Source: an uncultured Poribacteria bacterium | Lineage (GTDB): Bacteria; Poribacteria; WGA-4E; WGA-3G | Length of the DNA stretch: 64,000 nt | Direction of reading: 5' to 3' | NCBI GenBank assembly: GCA_951828515.1 | Contig: OX639992.1 | Span: 3,512,217 to 3,576,216 of the forward strand | Made by a program: the position numbers and the translations under genes | Shown: positions 26,518 to 34,760 of the stretch, piece by piece | How positions within the stretch are numbered: position 1 is the first letter of the stretch | Layout: each line of letters begins with the position of its first letter | The notes under the pieces: model-generated | Database searches by the model: none | What the model was told of the DNA's origin: nothing | Seen by the model: only the letters and a program-made list of their open reading frames with translations

Positions 26518-27600
26518 CTATTGAATAGTGATTCCGGCTAATTTCCACAATCGGATTGTGCCATCAGCGCTTGCACTCGCCAAAACACGACCGTCAGGGC
26601 TAAAAACTACGCTATGCACTTTGCTAGTATGTCCAATCAGGGTTTTCATGTATTTACCCGTGGAGACATCCCATAAATGAATGTCAATTAGCCCTCCACT
26701 TGCGATTAAGCGGCCATTAGGACTGAAAGCAATACTATGGACGCTGCGTGTAGGCAAAGTGTTGTTGTAGAGCCTGTTGGTCTCATACTCTATGTGAAGT
26801 AGTCGTCTTTGAAGATGGCGTTCTGCGTTTAAGTCGTTTATTTCAAAGGTGGCCGGTTTAGTCAGTATTCTCTGGGCACTTGTAACAGCAGACCATAGCT
26901 GAATATTCCCATCATAACTCCCACTTGCTAAAATGTTTCCGTTGGGGTTAAAAACTATACCGTGAAAATTATTTGTACCTTCAGCAAAGGTCTTCTTATG
27001 TATGGCTATGGCAGCATCCCAGAATCTAATTGTTCTGTCCGCACTACTACTTACCAGAGTAAGGGAATCCGGACTAAAAACTATGCTGTAAACGGCCGAT
27101 TCATGACCATGAATAATTTCTGTATGTCTACTTGTAACAGCATCCCATAACCGAATTGAGTTATCGTAACCCCCGCTGGCAAGTATGCTGCCATTAGGAC
27201 TGAAAGCGAGAGTCAAAACACTATCCGTGTGTCCTGTGAGAGTTTTTTGATATATACCTGTGGTGGCATCCCATAACCGAATTGTGCCATCATTACCGCC
27301 ACTTGCGAGTGTACTACCACTTGGATTAAAAGCAATGCATAAGACATAATCTGTGTGTCCTGTGAGAGTTTTTTGATGTATGCCTGTAGTGGCATCCCAT
27401 AACCGAATTGTGCCATCATTACCGCCACTTGCGAGTGTACTGCCGTTCGGACTAAAAATAATACTGTTAACAGGAAACGTATGTCCTATGAGCGTTAAAT
27501 GCTCATCGTAGTCTTGTGCGTGACTTCCGTTTGATAACAGTAGAACTGCAACAAGCGATAGTGTCAAAATGAGGGAATAAGTTTGTTTTATAAGAGGCAC
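26518..27600 (-). CDS. Secreted WD40 beta-propeller protein
   Basis: This 360-residue protein has a signal peptide (LILTLSLVAVLLLSNGSHA) and then seven WD40 blades. Each carries FSPNG.TLASGG-type and TIRLWD motifs, spaced about 42 residues except for one longer loop near 225-260. WD40 propellers are scaffolds; no enzyme part is present. Two adjacent blades are almost identical at the DNA level (units of about 126 bp at roughly 27227-27352 and 27353-27478), a sign of recent internal duplication. It starts at a GTG 13 bp after the DUF5677-like gene, so the two are probably co-transcribed. The first in-frame start gives a good signal peptide. Confidence 0.88.
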   Translation of the reverse strand: MPLIKQTYSLILTLSLVAVLLLSNGSHAQDYDEHLTLIGHTFPVNSIIFSPNGSTLASGGNDGTIRLWDATTGIHQKTLTGHTDYVLCIAFNPSGSTLASGGNDGTIRLWDATTGIYQKTLTGHTDSVLTLAFSPNGSILASGGYDNSIRLWDAVTSRHTEIIHGHESAVYSIVFSPDSLTLVSSSADRTIRFWDAAIAIHKKTFAEGTNNFHGIVFNPNGNILASGSYDGNIQLWSAVTSAQRILTKPATFEINDLNAERHLQRRLLHIEYETNRLYNNTLPTRSVHSIAFSPNGRLIASGGLIDIHLWDVSTGKYMKTLIGHTSKVHSVVFSPDGRVLASASADGTIRLWKLAGITIQ

Positions 27601-27613
27601 TTTCGTAAGATCT

Positions 27614-28426
27614 TCACCTGTTTAAAAGTTCCTTGTAATTCTTCCAAAGGTTTTCAAGGATAGGGTAACCAGAACGTTCAATCTTAAAGTACGCCATGTA
27701 TTCCTCTAATACTCCAGAAATACATGTGAATATTATCATTAGAACAGCGAGACAGTGGGTATAAGATGGTTGGATGTTCAAATTTACCTCAAATTGCTCA
27801 TCAGTGGATTCAGAAATAGCATCAAGCATCGCACTGATACTAACATGAGATAAGTTTGCAAGATCCTTGTACAATTGGTGAAATTGCTCCAAGTTAACCT
27901 CCTTAACCTTTTCAGTAAGGTCAAGTCCTGCCCAATTATATGGTCTGTGCTTAGGTGTTGCATCCTTTTTCGCTATACCTAATTTTACATCTTGTTCGTG
28001 CTTATTCTTGTACTTCTTTTTCAACTGGTCATATTTATCTGTATACTTATCTTGCTCTTTTTGGGACACCACCTGTCCTAATTCGCGTATTCTTTTTATT
28101 TTATGGTAGAGATATTCATTACCATGATCAAGAAATCTTGTAAAGCGTTCTTCCTTGTCCTGATTAATGTACTTGATGTCTAAAAGAATTTCATATATGG
28201 AACGGGCTGCTCCGATACCTCCATGCCCCCAACCGTGATGACAGCTATAGTAAGCACCGTAGCCGAACTTCAAGACTTCATTCATTTGAACACGGAGGAA
28301 AATCGAATATCGGACTTTCTTGGCATCTACAGATTCAACTGAAGGAAGTGAGTTGTCAACAATTTCTACGGATTGATCTAAAAGATTTTTCGTTAAATCA
28401 AGCAATTCAGTCACTTTTTCATCCAT
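27614..28426 (-). CDS. DUF5677-like hypothetical protein
   Basis: This 270-residue protein is mostly alpha-helical. The segment GGIGAARSIYEILLDIKYINQDKEERFTRFLDHGNEYLYHKI (about 70-110), the later NWAGLDLTEKVKE and YKDLANLSHVSI, and a C-terminal hydrophobic helix resemble the DUF5677 family, which has no known reaction. A basic, lysine-rich segment (residues about 130-155) is unusual. GGAGG precedes the ATG. It lies just before the WD40 gene and after the toxin-antitoxin pair in an AT-rich accessory stretch, a position typical of acquired genes. Confidence 0.6.
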   Translation of the reverse strand: MDEKVTELLDLTKNLLDQSVEIVDNSLPSVESVDAKKVRYSIFLRVQMNEVLKFGYGAYYSCHHGWGHGGIGAARSIYEILLDIKYINQDKEERFTRFLDHGNEYLYHKIKRIRELGQVVSQKEQDKYTDKYDQLKKKYKNKHEQDVKLGIAKKDATPKHRPYNWAGLDLTEKVKEVNLEQFHQLYKDLANLSHVSISAMLDAISESTDEQFEVNLNIQPSYTHCLAVLMIIFTCISGVLEEYMAYFKIERSGYPILENLWKNYKELLNR

Positions 28427-28487
28427 ATTGAACCTCCTTCTAATGGTTATCCTTCCTTCAAAATATATTCAACAGCCTACTTCCAAA

Positions 28488-28754
28488 TTAAGTTTCCAAG
28501 AGATATTCCAACGACTTAGCTTGTGTATTAATACTCTCAAGTCTTTCGGGTGTTTGCCAAGCAGAAACTAAAATATCAAAAATGTTTCTTTTGAATTCTT
28601 CAGACTCTAATGGAATGAGAGGTCGCGTTTCAAGTTCAAAAATAGGTTCATTCACCTCTTCAAGTTCATCTTCAAAATCCGTTAGGTCATGTGTATCCCA
28701 GAAATGCGCAAGTTCTTGAATGGAATCGGTCTTTGGAATGTTTTTACGATTCAT
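28488..28754 (-). CDS. CopG/BrnA-type antitoxin
   Basis: This is an 88-residue acidic protein. The N-terminal segment IPKTDSIQELAHFWDTHDLTDFEDELEEV matches the N-terminal pattern of CopG-type antitoxins found with BrnT-like toxins. The rest is less typical and ends without a clear ribbon-helix-helix, so DNA binding is uncertain. Its start overlaps the stop of the upstream toxin gene by 4 bp (28751-28754), the translational coupling usual for such pairs. Antitoxins of this kind bind the toxin and repress their promoter. Confidence 0.75.
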   Translation of the reverse strand: MNRKNIPKTDSIQELAHFWDTHDLTDFEDELEEVNEPIFELETRPLIPLESEEFKRNIFDILVSAWQTPERLESINTQAKSLEYLLET

Positions 28755-29035
28755 CGGTCTCTCCGTTGCCTATAGCGTCTTTTTTCCTTATCGGTCATTG
28801 CTCTTGCCGTGATAGGGTAACCCCTACCATCAGCAAATCGGATCACAACACAAAACAGATAACGCCCTGCGTTTGTTTGCCCTAAGACATAGTAAACTGG
28901 ATTTTCACCTTGAGATTTGGCACGTTGAATAAACGGTTTACCCATGCAAACTTCTTCGACCTCGTTAGGAGTAACATTGTGTTGTGCAATATGCTCTATT
29001 TGGTCTTGGGGCCAGATTAACTCATGTATCTTCAT
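28751..29035 (-). CDS. BrnT-like ribonuclease toxin
   Basis: This basic protein of about 94 residues has the pattern KIHELIWPQDQIEHIAQHNVTPNEVEEV, followed by NPVYYVLGQTNAGRYLFCVVIRF and a final MTDKEKRRYRQRRDR. It fits the BrnT/DUF4258 toxin fold, a RelE-like mRNA interferase. It comes first in the pair, as in brnTA operons. The ATG at 29035 (MKIHEL) is preferred over 29047 because GGGGTTAGG precedes it and homologues begin IHELIW. The function in this host is inferred. Confidence 0.78.
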   Translation of the reverse strand: MKIHELIWPQDQIEHIAQHNVTPNEVEEVCMGKPFIQRAKSQGENPVYYVLGQTNAGRYLFCVVIRFADGRGYPITARAMTDKEKRRYRQRRDR

Positions 29036-29184
29036 GCCTAACCCCATTTTTGATAGGCGATAATTTTAAAATATTGATTGTTAATTGCATCAATGCTGAG
29101 AAGACTTCCTCACAACACAAACCACTGGTTGTCAATTGATATTATATCGTATTAAGATCCGAATTCACAAGAAAAGAGGGTCCT

Positions 29185-29967
29185 TTATTTTCCTTGCACG
29201 GCACTAATTTCATCTTCCGAAATTTTGTGGACGCTTTTCGGGTTAAACGTCTGTGTTGTGTCTGCCCGCAGTGCTACTTCAATCCTGCCACCCGTTAGCA
29301 CGAAAAACTGGATCAGGAAACCACCACCCTGCATAGATTCAACTTGATATTCCTCTTCGTCGAGATCTCCGAGCCACTCTGGTAACGCTTTTTCAAAGTT
29401 TGGGTGTGCAATGACCTGATCCGGCAACGCGATAATCAGTGTACCCGGATCATCACCAATTGCTTCGCCAATGACCTCTCGTCTTTCTACCATAAATGGG
29501 ACGACAAGGTTAGCATATTCAAAATCATCAGTGACGGTGCGTTCTGGTGGCACAAGTCCCCATGTCAGGTGATGGATAAACGGGTTTCCATATCCTTGCC
29601 CAAGCATGTGCTGCAGTGCCGCTTTGTCAACGGGATGTACGACAGCAACGTAGTCGAACCATCCGTCATCACGCGCTGGACTCTCTATCGGTAGTTGCGC
29701 AGAAACATTGATATAATCACAACCATCAACAGGCGATGGATAGCACCGCGCATCCCATCCATTGACATAGCCGAGTTGTTTCAAACCATCAGCGACGAGA
29801 TGAGGCGGATCACAGAAAATTGCGGCGTGATCCATATTGGCGTAGATTTTAACGCCTGCCTCCATAACACGCTCGGCAACTTCAGTCGCCTCTGCAAAGC
29901 GGAGGTCAGCGTTTTCAATTGTCAGGTAATCCGAAAAATTTGTTGGTAATGTAATTAAGTTTCTCAC
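29185..29967 (-). CDS. Conserved hypothetical protein, possibly VOC/lyase-like
   Basis: This soluble protein of about 260 residues is not recognised. Notable segments are AGVKIYANMDHAAIFCDPPHLVADGLKQLGY, DYVAVVHPVDKAALQHMLGQGYGNPFIHHLTWG and GTLIIALPDQVIAHPNFEKALPEWLGDLDEEEYQVES. The paired-histidine strands recall two-domain VOC-type folds, but this is only suggestive. The GTG at 29967 is the start because GGAGGTCTCTC lies directly before it; the longer frame (to 30087) would add a non-conserved basic stretch. It is divergent from the aldolase gene and may share regulation with it. Confidence 0.6.
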   Translation of the reverse strand: MRNLITLPTNFSDYLTIENADLRFAEATEVAERVMEAGVKIYANMDHAAIFCDPPHLVADGLKQLGYVNGWDARCYPSPVDGCDYINVSAQLPIESPARDDGWFDYVAVVHPVDKAALQHMLGQGYGNPFIHHLTWGLVPPERTVTDDFEYANLVVPFMVERREVIGEAIGDDPGTLIIALPDQVIAHPNFEKALPEWLGDLDEEEYQVESMQGGGFLIQFFVLTGGRIEVALRADTTQTFNPKSVHKISEDEISAVQGK

Positions 29968-30188
29968 GAGAGACCTCCGTCTATATCTCAAAGGGAGGGA
30001 ATTGGGATAAATCAATAAATCCGGCAGATAGTATAAGTTTAACAGAAATAGTGTCAGTAAGCAAGGGTTTTTTGGTGTAGTTCGCAAGTTAAAATCTGCT
30101 GTAAAAGTTGTTGAAAAAAGTGCAGATCTTTGCTAATGTTAATATGGGCTTTTAACCAGCCTTAGACTCAAAAACAGAGGAGCGATTC

Positions 30189-30977
30189 ATGAGAACAAAT
30201 ACCTTTCGAGAACTACTCAACGCAGACAAACCGACTGTCGGCACACATATTCATACCACTTGGCCCTCCATCGTTGAGGCGATTGGGCACACTGGGTTGT
30301 ATGACTACGTCGAATTTGTAGGGGAATACGGTCCGTTTGACTTGCACGATTTGGATAACTTGTGTCGGGCGGCTGAACTGCACAATATCTCCACAATGAT
30401 TAAGGTTGACCAAGAGCCCCGTGGTTTCATCGCACAACGTGCGATTGGTTCGGGGTTCCAAAGTGTGCTTTACGCCGACTGTCAAAACGTTGAAGACGTG
30501 AAAGAATGTGTGAAGATTACGCGTGCGGATACCCCCGAAGATGGCGGTAGCTATGGCGTGGCAACCCGTCGGTTTTCCTATATGGGCTACGGTGGAGGTC
30601 CAGAATACGTCCAAGCCCTCCGCGATGTCGTCAACGTCATCATGATAGAGAAAAAAGGGACTGTTGACAACCTTGAAGAGGTGCTATCTGTTGAAGGCGT
30701 TGACATGATTCAGTGGGGGGGTTCGGATTATTCGATGAGTATCGGGAAAGTCGGTCAGCGTGGGGATCCCGAAATCAGTGAAGCACACGATAAAGTGTTC
30801 AAGACTTCAATAAAAATGGGGGTGCCGCCACGCGCTGAAATCGGAAGTGCTGACGATGCGAAACGCTATCTCGATATGGGAGTTCGGCATTTTTGCATCG
30901 GCACCGATATTTCCATTCTCTACAGTTGGTGGCGTGAAAACGGAGATGGGTTACGGAAAGTGATTGAAGGACATTAG
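30189..30977 (+). CDS. HpcH/HpaI-family aldolase
   Basis: This 262-residue TIM-barrel protein belongs to the HpcH/HpaI aldolase family, metal-dependent enzymes that cleave 2-keto-3-deoxy and related acids to pyruvate plus an aldehyde. Family landmarks are VGTHIHTTWPSIVEAIGHTG near the start, then YVEFVGEYGPFD, VIMIEKKGTVDNLEEVLSVEGVD and the FCIGTDISIL segment near the end. The usual arginine and glutamate metal-site pattern is partly visible, but the substrate cannot be named. It is divergent from the hypothetical gene at 29185 and converges with the creatininase-like gene across a heptad repeat. Confidence 0.85.
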   Translation: MRTNTFRELLNADKPTVGTHIHTTWPSIVEAIGHTGLYDYVEFVGEYGPFDLHDLDNLCRAAELHNISTMIKVDQEPRGFIAQRAIGSGFQSVLYADCQNVEDVKECVKITRADTPEDGGSYGVATRRFSYMGYGGGPEYVQALRDVVNVIMIEKKGTVDNLEEVLSVEGVDMIQWGGSDYSMSIGKVGQRGDPEISEAHDKVFKTSIKMGVPPRAEIGSADDAKRYLDMGVRHFCIGTDISILYSWWRENGDGLRKVIEGH

Positions 30978-30984
30978 AAGGCGA

Positions 30985-31070
30985 AATAGCGGTCAGCCGT
31001 CAGCCGTCAGCCGTCAGAAAGAGAATCTCTTTCCTGATAGCCGACGGCTGATGGCTGATAGCCACCCCGT
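30985..31070. repeat. Heptad/AGAGG palindromic repeat, convergent gap
   Basis: CAGCCGT repeated three times, an AGAAAGAGAATCTCTTTCCT core and then GGCTGATGGCTGAT on the far arm together form an almost complete inverted repeat. It fills the gap between two convergent genes, where it could act as a bidirectional terminator. Confidence 0.75.
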
Positions 31071-31079
31071 CGACAACTA

Positions 31080-31808
31080 TTAAAGCATGGATTCCATCCG
31101 TGCCGCGACCCAGTCTACAGCGACATCAATCATCGCTTGTCCTTTTGAGACTGTCGCCAATTTCGCTTGGTGGTGATATTCTCGATCGGATTTTGCTTGC
31201 CCTGCGTCTGAGATAGTGAGTTTCGCACTGTCGTAATCGACACCGTTCCAGTCAACGTTTTCTGCAAAAGCAGCGAGGGCAAATGCTGTCTCGAATTCCG
31301 CCGCATGGCCAGGGCAAATCCCAGATTCCATCTGTTCTTTGACCAGATCTTCATTGTACGCTTCCCAATAAGAATGATACTCAAGGTTAATACCAAGTTT
31401 CTCTCGGAATCCCGCTAAGCGTTCAGTTACAGGCCCTGAATTTCCCGCGTGCCCATTGACAATCAAGATGTTATCAATGCCGTGCCGTCGCATGCTATCA
31501 GCGACATCATAAAGCACTTCGCCAAAAACCTCTGCACGAAGCGTGAGCGTGCCTTTGTGGTCCATCCAGTGTTCCGACACCCCGATCGCTAAAGGGGTTG
31601 TGACGATAACCTGCGGGAACAACTTCTCAGCCGCTAATTTGGAGACATACACCGCGCTTTGTGTATCGTGATACATTGCTAAATGTTCGTTGTGTTGCTC
31701 TGTGCTACCTGTCGGAATAATTGCTCCCTTGAGTGTGCCGGCATCAATCGCCTCTCGGATATATCGCCGTTGATTTTCCCACAGTAGCACCGATTTGATT
31801 TCAGACAT
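31080..31808 (-). CDS. Creatininase-family amidohydrolase
   Basis: This 242-residue protein belongs to the creatininase superfamily, metal-dependent enzymes that open cyclic amides. Visible ligands are IIPTGSTEQHNEHLAMYHDT (about 30-49, with the E and H pair), WMDHKGTL, the ILIVNGHAGNSGPV block near residue 116, and CPGHAAEFETA. Family members act on creatinine, formamidopyrimidines or mycofactocin and similar substrates, so the substrate here is open. Its ATG lies 19 bp after the kinase-like gene's stop, suggesting one transcript. Confidence 0.88.
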   Translation of the reverse strand: MSEIKSVLLWENQRRYIREAIDAGTLKGAIIPTGSTEQHNEHLAMYHDTQSAVYVSKLAAEKLFPQVIVTTPLAIGVSEHWMDHKGTLTLRAEVFGEVLYDVADSMRRHGIDNILIVNGHAGNSGPVTERLAGFREKLGINLEYHSYWEAYNEDLVKEQMESGICPGHAAEFETAFALAAFAENVDWNGVDYDSAKLTISDAGQAKSDREYHHQAKLATVSKGQAMIDVAVDWVAARMESML

Positions 31809-31827
31809 TTTCTAACCTCCATTATTG

Positions 31828-32856
31828 CTATAGGACACCACATCTGTCGAGTGTGCGATGGATAGCCGCAATTCCATCCTCCATCAATTCCCGATCTGGC
31901 GGCAGGTAGTCTTGCAGACTCTCCCAGTCATACTCGTTTTGTTGTCTGTCCTTGTTTTTAAACAGAATTTTAGTGCCGTAATCTCGGATTTCATTGAGCG
32001 TCCATTCATAGATATAGAAACCGAAAATGTCCGCATATAGGGAGACATCGCACGCTCTCTCCGTGAGATACCGTTCCAAAACTACCTCGAACCGTTCGCC
32101 TGTGAAGGAAACTAAGTCTTTTTCAGGTGGACCTAAGCAGACCCCATCCCAATCAATTAAGTAGAGTCGATTTTCAGTATCCAAAATGAGATTGCCCGGG
32201 GTTGGATCGCCGTGTGTAATCACAAAAGATGTTTGTGATGCCACCGCTGAACGTCCTAATTCATCGTATCTATCCATTGTTTCTAAAATCGAAGATCGAT
32301 GGGCTGCGAGTGCTGCAAGCAACTGCTTCTGGTACGAATTCTGAGAAGGTGCCTTTTTCACGGAAGCCTCAAGCACCGTGTAGAGTTCATTCCGTAGTGG
32401 TAAGTCATATTTTGCAGTGGTGAGGTGACTCGTTTCGATCTCATCCGTGCAAAGATGGATTGTGGCTAACAACGCAGCTGTCTGATCGAGTTCCGCATCG
32501 GTGAAATCTTTTTCGACTTTCCACAGGTCCCATCGACTTTTGCCTTCGATAAAAGGAAACAGTGAGACGCGAAAATCGTGCCATGGGATACTCAGCGTGC
32601 CATCTGATGTTTTCAAAGGTGCGACAACGCCAGATATGTTACATTGATATCGCAGGAGCGACGCATATTGCAGGCAAGTATCCGGGACAGAGGTAGACGC
32701 TTTGACAAAATACTTTTCGCCAGTTTCGGATACCACGATGTAGCCGTAACTATCCTCGCCTTCGGGGAAAAAGGTTATGGAACGTAAGGGAATCGTGTAG
32801 GCAATCCTAAGGCGTTGCAGTAATTCCGTTTTATCAAAGGCGTTGTCAACTTTCAT
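31828..32856 (-). CDS. Aminoglycoside phosphotransferase-fold kinase
   Basis: This 342-residue protein has the APH/choline-kinase fold. The catalytic loop FVITHGDPTPGNLILD near residue 218 and the metal-binding LIDWDGVCLGPPEKDL near residue 236 are intact, and an N-terminal GEKYFVKAS segment holds the ATP-binding lysine. The family phosphorylates small alcohols, such as homoserine, choline and aminoglycosides; nothing in the sequence indicates drug resistance specifically. It is one of three tightly packed leftward genes (lipoprotein, kinase, creatininase) with gaps of 13 and 19 bp. Confidence 0.85.
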   Translation of the reverse strand: MKVDNAFDKTELLQRLRIAYTIPLRSITFFPEGEDSYGYIVVSETGEKYFVKASTSVPDTCLQYASLLRYQCNISGVVAPLKTSDGTLSIPWHDFRVSLFPFIEGKSRWDLWKVEKDFTDAELDQTAALLATIHLCTDEIETSHLTTAKYDLPLRNELYTVLEASVKKAPSQNSYQKQLLAALAAHRSSILETMDRYDELGRSAVASQTSFVITHGDPTPGNLILDTENRLYLIDWDGVCLGPPEKDLVSFTGERFEVVLERYLTERACDVSLYADIFGFYIYEWTLNEIRDYGTKILFKNKDRQQNEYDWESLQDYLPPDRELMEDGIAAIHRTLDRCGVL

Positions 32857-32869
32857 AGGTGAAATCTGC

Positions 32870-33310
32870 TTAATTTGTTGAGGGTGCCTCGACTTTCTGA
32901 AGAATTACCTTGCTCTGATTCTGGAGTTTCAAGGACTCAGTGATGTTTCCCATGTTAATCGCAATCTTGAACTGTTTAGTAGAAGTCGAGAACCGTCCTA
33001 AGTATTCCCCTTCAGGAACGTCTCCATAGTTTTCAACGAATTTGATCTGAATTTTCTGACCTGTTGCAAATGTCGCTTCAAGCATGTCCCCAAGTTTCCA
33101 ATCGCGTTCAGTAAACGGAGCGATGTAGAGATCGGTGACCGCGTTGCCGTGGTCGTCAATTTCAACAATTGTCCCAGAGAGCAATGTCGCTTGAGGCGTT
33201 TCTGGCGTCTGTGTCTTTTGGGCACATCCAATCAGGAATGTTCCTGTTATGAGCATGGCTGTGAGCGTTAATTTCCAATAGTCCAAACGGTATTGATAGC
33301 AGAATTTCAC
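32870..33310 (-). CDS. Lipoprotein resembling the SAM hydroxide adenosyltransferase C-terminal domain
   Basis: This protein of about 146 residues begins with a lipoprotein signal (LTAMLITGTFLIGC), then a short linker and one beta-rich domain, GTIVEIDDHGNAVTDL, YGDVPEGEYLGRFSTSTKQFKIAINMGNITESL. That domain resembles the C-terminal half of DUF62 SAM-hydroxide adenosyltransferases (GxIxxIDxFGNxxTN...), but the catalytic N-terminal half is missing. A binding role is more likely than catalysis. The GTG at 33310 is chosen because GGAGGT lies 10 nt before it; an upstream in-frame start at 33370 would put the signal sequence far inside. Confidence 0.65.
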   Translation of the reverse strand: MKFCYQYRLDYWKLTLTAMLITGTFLIGCAQKTQTPETPQATLLSGTIVEIDDHGNAVTDLYIAPFTERDWKLGDMLEATFATGQKIQIKFVENYGDVPEGEYLGRFSTSTKQFKIAINMGNITESLKLQNQSKVILQKVEAPSTN

Positions 33311-33547
33311 TGTGATGTATACCTCCATAAGTTTTTGAAACTGCCTTAAGTATAGTGGAAGAACAGACAAATGTCAAGCGGAAGTCACTGGCAAATTCGG
33401 TTTGACGTATAAGTGGATATGTGATATTCTTTCTTTAGCATGGTTTTACTGCAAAACATGCGATAATAAATTGATACCAGTTGCGATCGGAGGGCTACTT
33501 GTATAGCAAAGTCGCCTCAATTCAAAATAAAGACGTTGGAGATGAAT

Positions 33548-34666
33548 ATGTTTAAAAAATTGAATTTTTTTTATAGTAAGTTTTCAAATCGTGTAAGTTC
33601 TATCAAGGTCATTCTCCTGTTATTCGGGATCCTGTTAAGCCTATCGGGCTGTGAAAAGATCACACCACCGATGTTACCGGAAGTCAGTACCCCAGATACG
33701 GAACCACTTACCGTGATGACCTACAATGTTTACGTTGGGAGCAGTGCCGAACCGCTTTTGTCTGTAGAAAACGTGTTACAGGTGCCCCAGGAAGTTGCTA
33801 CTATGTACAATAATGTCATAGCCTCTGACTTTCCGGGACGCGCCGCAGCAATTGCCGAGTCCATAAAAGCATATCAGCCACATCTCATCGGTTTACAAGA
33901 GATTTCACTCATTCGCACCCAAAGTCCAGGCAATTCTCTTACAGAAAGGACTCCTGATGCTGAAGAGGTCGTCTTAGATTTTCTCCAAATTTTGATGGAT
34001 GCTCTTCAGGCAGAAGGCTTAAATTATCAGGTCGCTGCCCACGTCGAAAACTTAGACGTTGAAATGCCGATGTTTACGGATGCCGGTATCGACGATGTCC
34101 GATTAACCGATTATGATGTCCTACTCGCTCGCAGTGATGTCACAATATCGCGTCCGATGCACGCGAACTACGCAAATGCCCTTACAATCGAAATGCTCGG
34201 TCTTGAAGTGCAAAGAGGCTATGCTGCCATAGATGCCACCGTCTCTGGTGTCACTTACCGCGTTTTCAATACACACTTAGAGGCATTCGCGGAAGAAAAC
34301 CGGGTTGCACAAATACAGGAATTGATAAATAGCCTCAGCGACGAAACTTTACCGATTGTCCTGTTAGGAGATTTCAATACAAGAGCACCCGACGGCACCG
34401 TCTATCATCTTTTGCTATCCGCGGGGTATGTTGACCTGTGGCAGATGGATTCCGAGGGAACTGGTAACACTTGTTGCCAAGACGATGACATCCTGAATGA
34501 AGTGAGTGATCTCTCTGTAAGGATTGATCAGATTTTTGTCCGAAATCTTGAACTGCCCACGCAGATACTGACCCATACCATAGGAGATACCTCCTCAGAA
34601 CGGCTACCTTCTGGGTTGTGGCCCTCCGACCACGCAGGGGTTGTCGCCCATCTCGCATTTGAGTAG
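33548..34666 (+). CDS. Lipoprotein endonuclease/exonuclease/phosphatase
   Basis: This lipoprotein of about 372 residues has a signal ending LLSLSGC and then an EEP (DNase I-like) fold. Catalytic pieces are VMTYNVYVG, IGLQEISLIR, FNTHLEAFAE, LLGDFNTRAPD and the final WPSDHAGVVAHL, which carry the N, E, D/N and D/H residues of the family. EEP enzymes cut phosphodiester or phosphomonoester bonds in nucleic acids, lipids or inositols. The ATG at 33548 has GGAG 6 nt upstream; 33542 is possible. It is convergent with the substrate-binding gene across a strong hairpin. Confidence 0.85.
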   Translation: MFKKLNFFYSKFSNRVSSIKVILLLFGILLSLSGCEKITPPMLPEVSTPDTEPLTVMTYNVYVGSSAEPLLSVENVLQVPQEVATMYNNVIASDFPGRAAAIAESIKAYQPHLIGLQEISLIRTQSPGNSLTERTPDAEEVVLDFLQILMDALQAEGLNYQVAAHVENLDVEMPMFTDAGIDDVRLTDYDVLLARSDVTISRPMHANYANALTIEMLGLEVQRGYAAIDATVSGVTYRVFNTHLEAFAEENRVAQIQELINSLSDETLPIVLLGDFNTRAPDGTVYHLLLSAGYVDLWQMDSEGTGNTCCQDDDILNEVSDLSVRIDQIFVRNLELPTQILTHTIGDTSSERLPSGLWPSDHAGVVAHLAFE

Positions 34667-34692
34667 CGAAAACTGATTTAGTTACTTAAAAA

Positions 34693-34741
34693 GTAAAGCG
34701 CGCTATGGCGGAGTTTGAAAATCCGTCGCAGCGCGCTTTAC
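34693..34741. terminator. Bidirectional hairpin between convergent genes
   Basis: GTAAAGCGCGCT (34693-34704) and AGCGCGCTTTAC (34730-34741) form a perfect 12-bp stem, with further complementarity in the loop (GGCGGA / TCCGTC). It lies between two convergent genes and can end transcription from both sides. Confidence 0.85.
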
Positions 34742-34760
34742 AATTTAATCGGACACGTCT

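Noticed and set aside
27213-27480. Repeats considered as a CRISPR-like array
   Set aside because: The repeat period is 126 bp, in frame, and encodes WD40 blades; there are no unique spacers.
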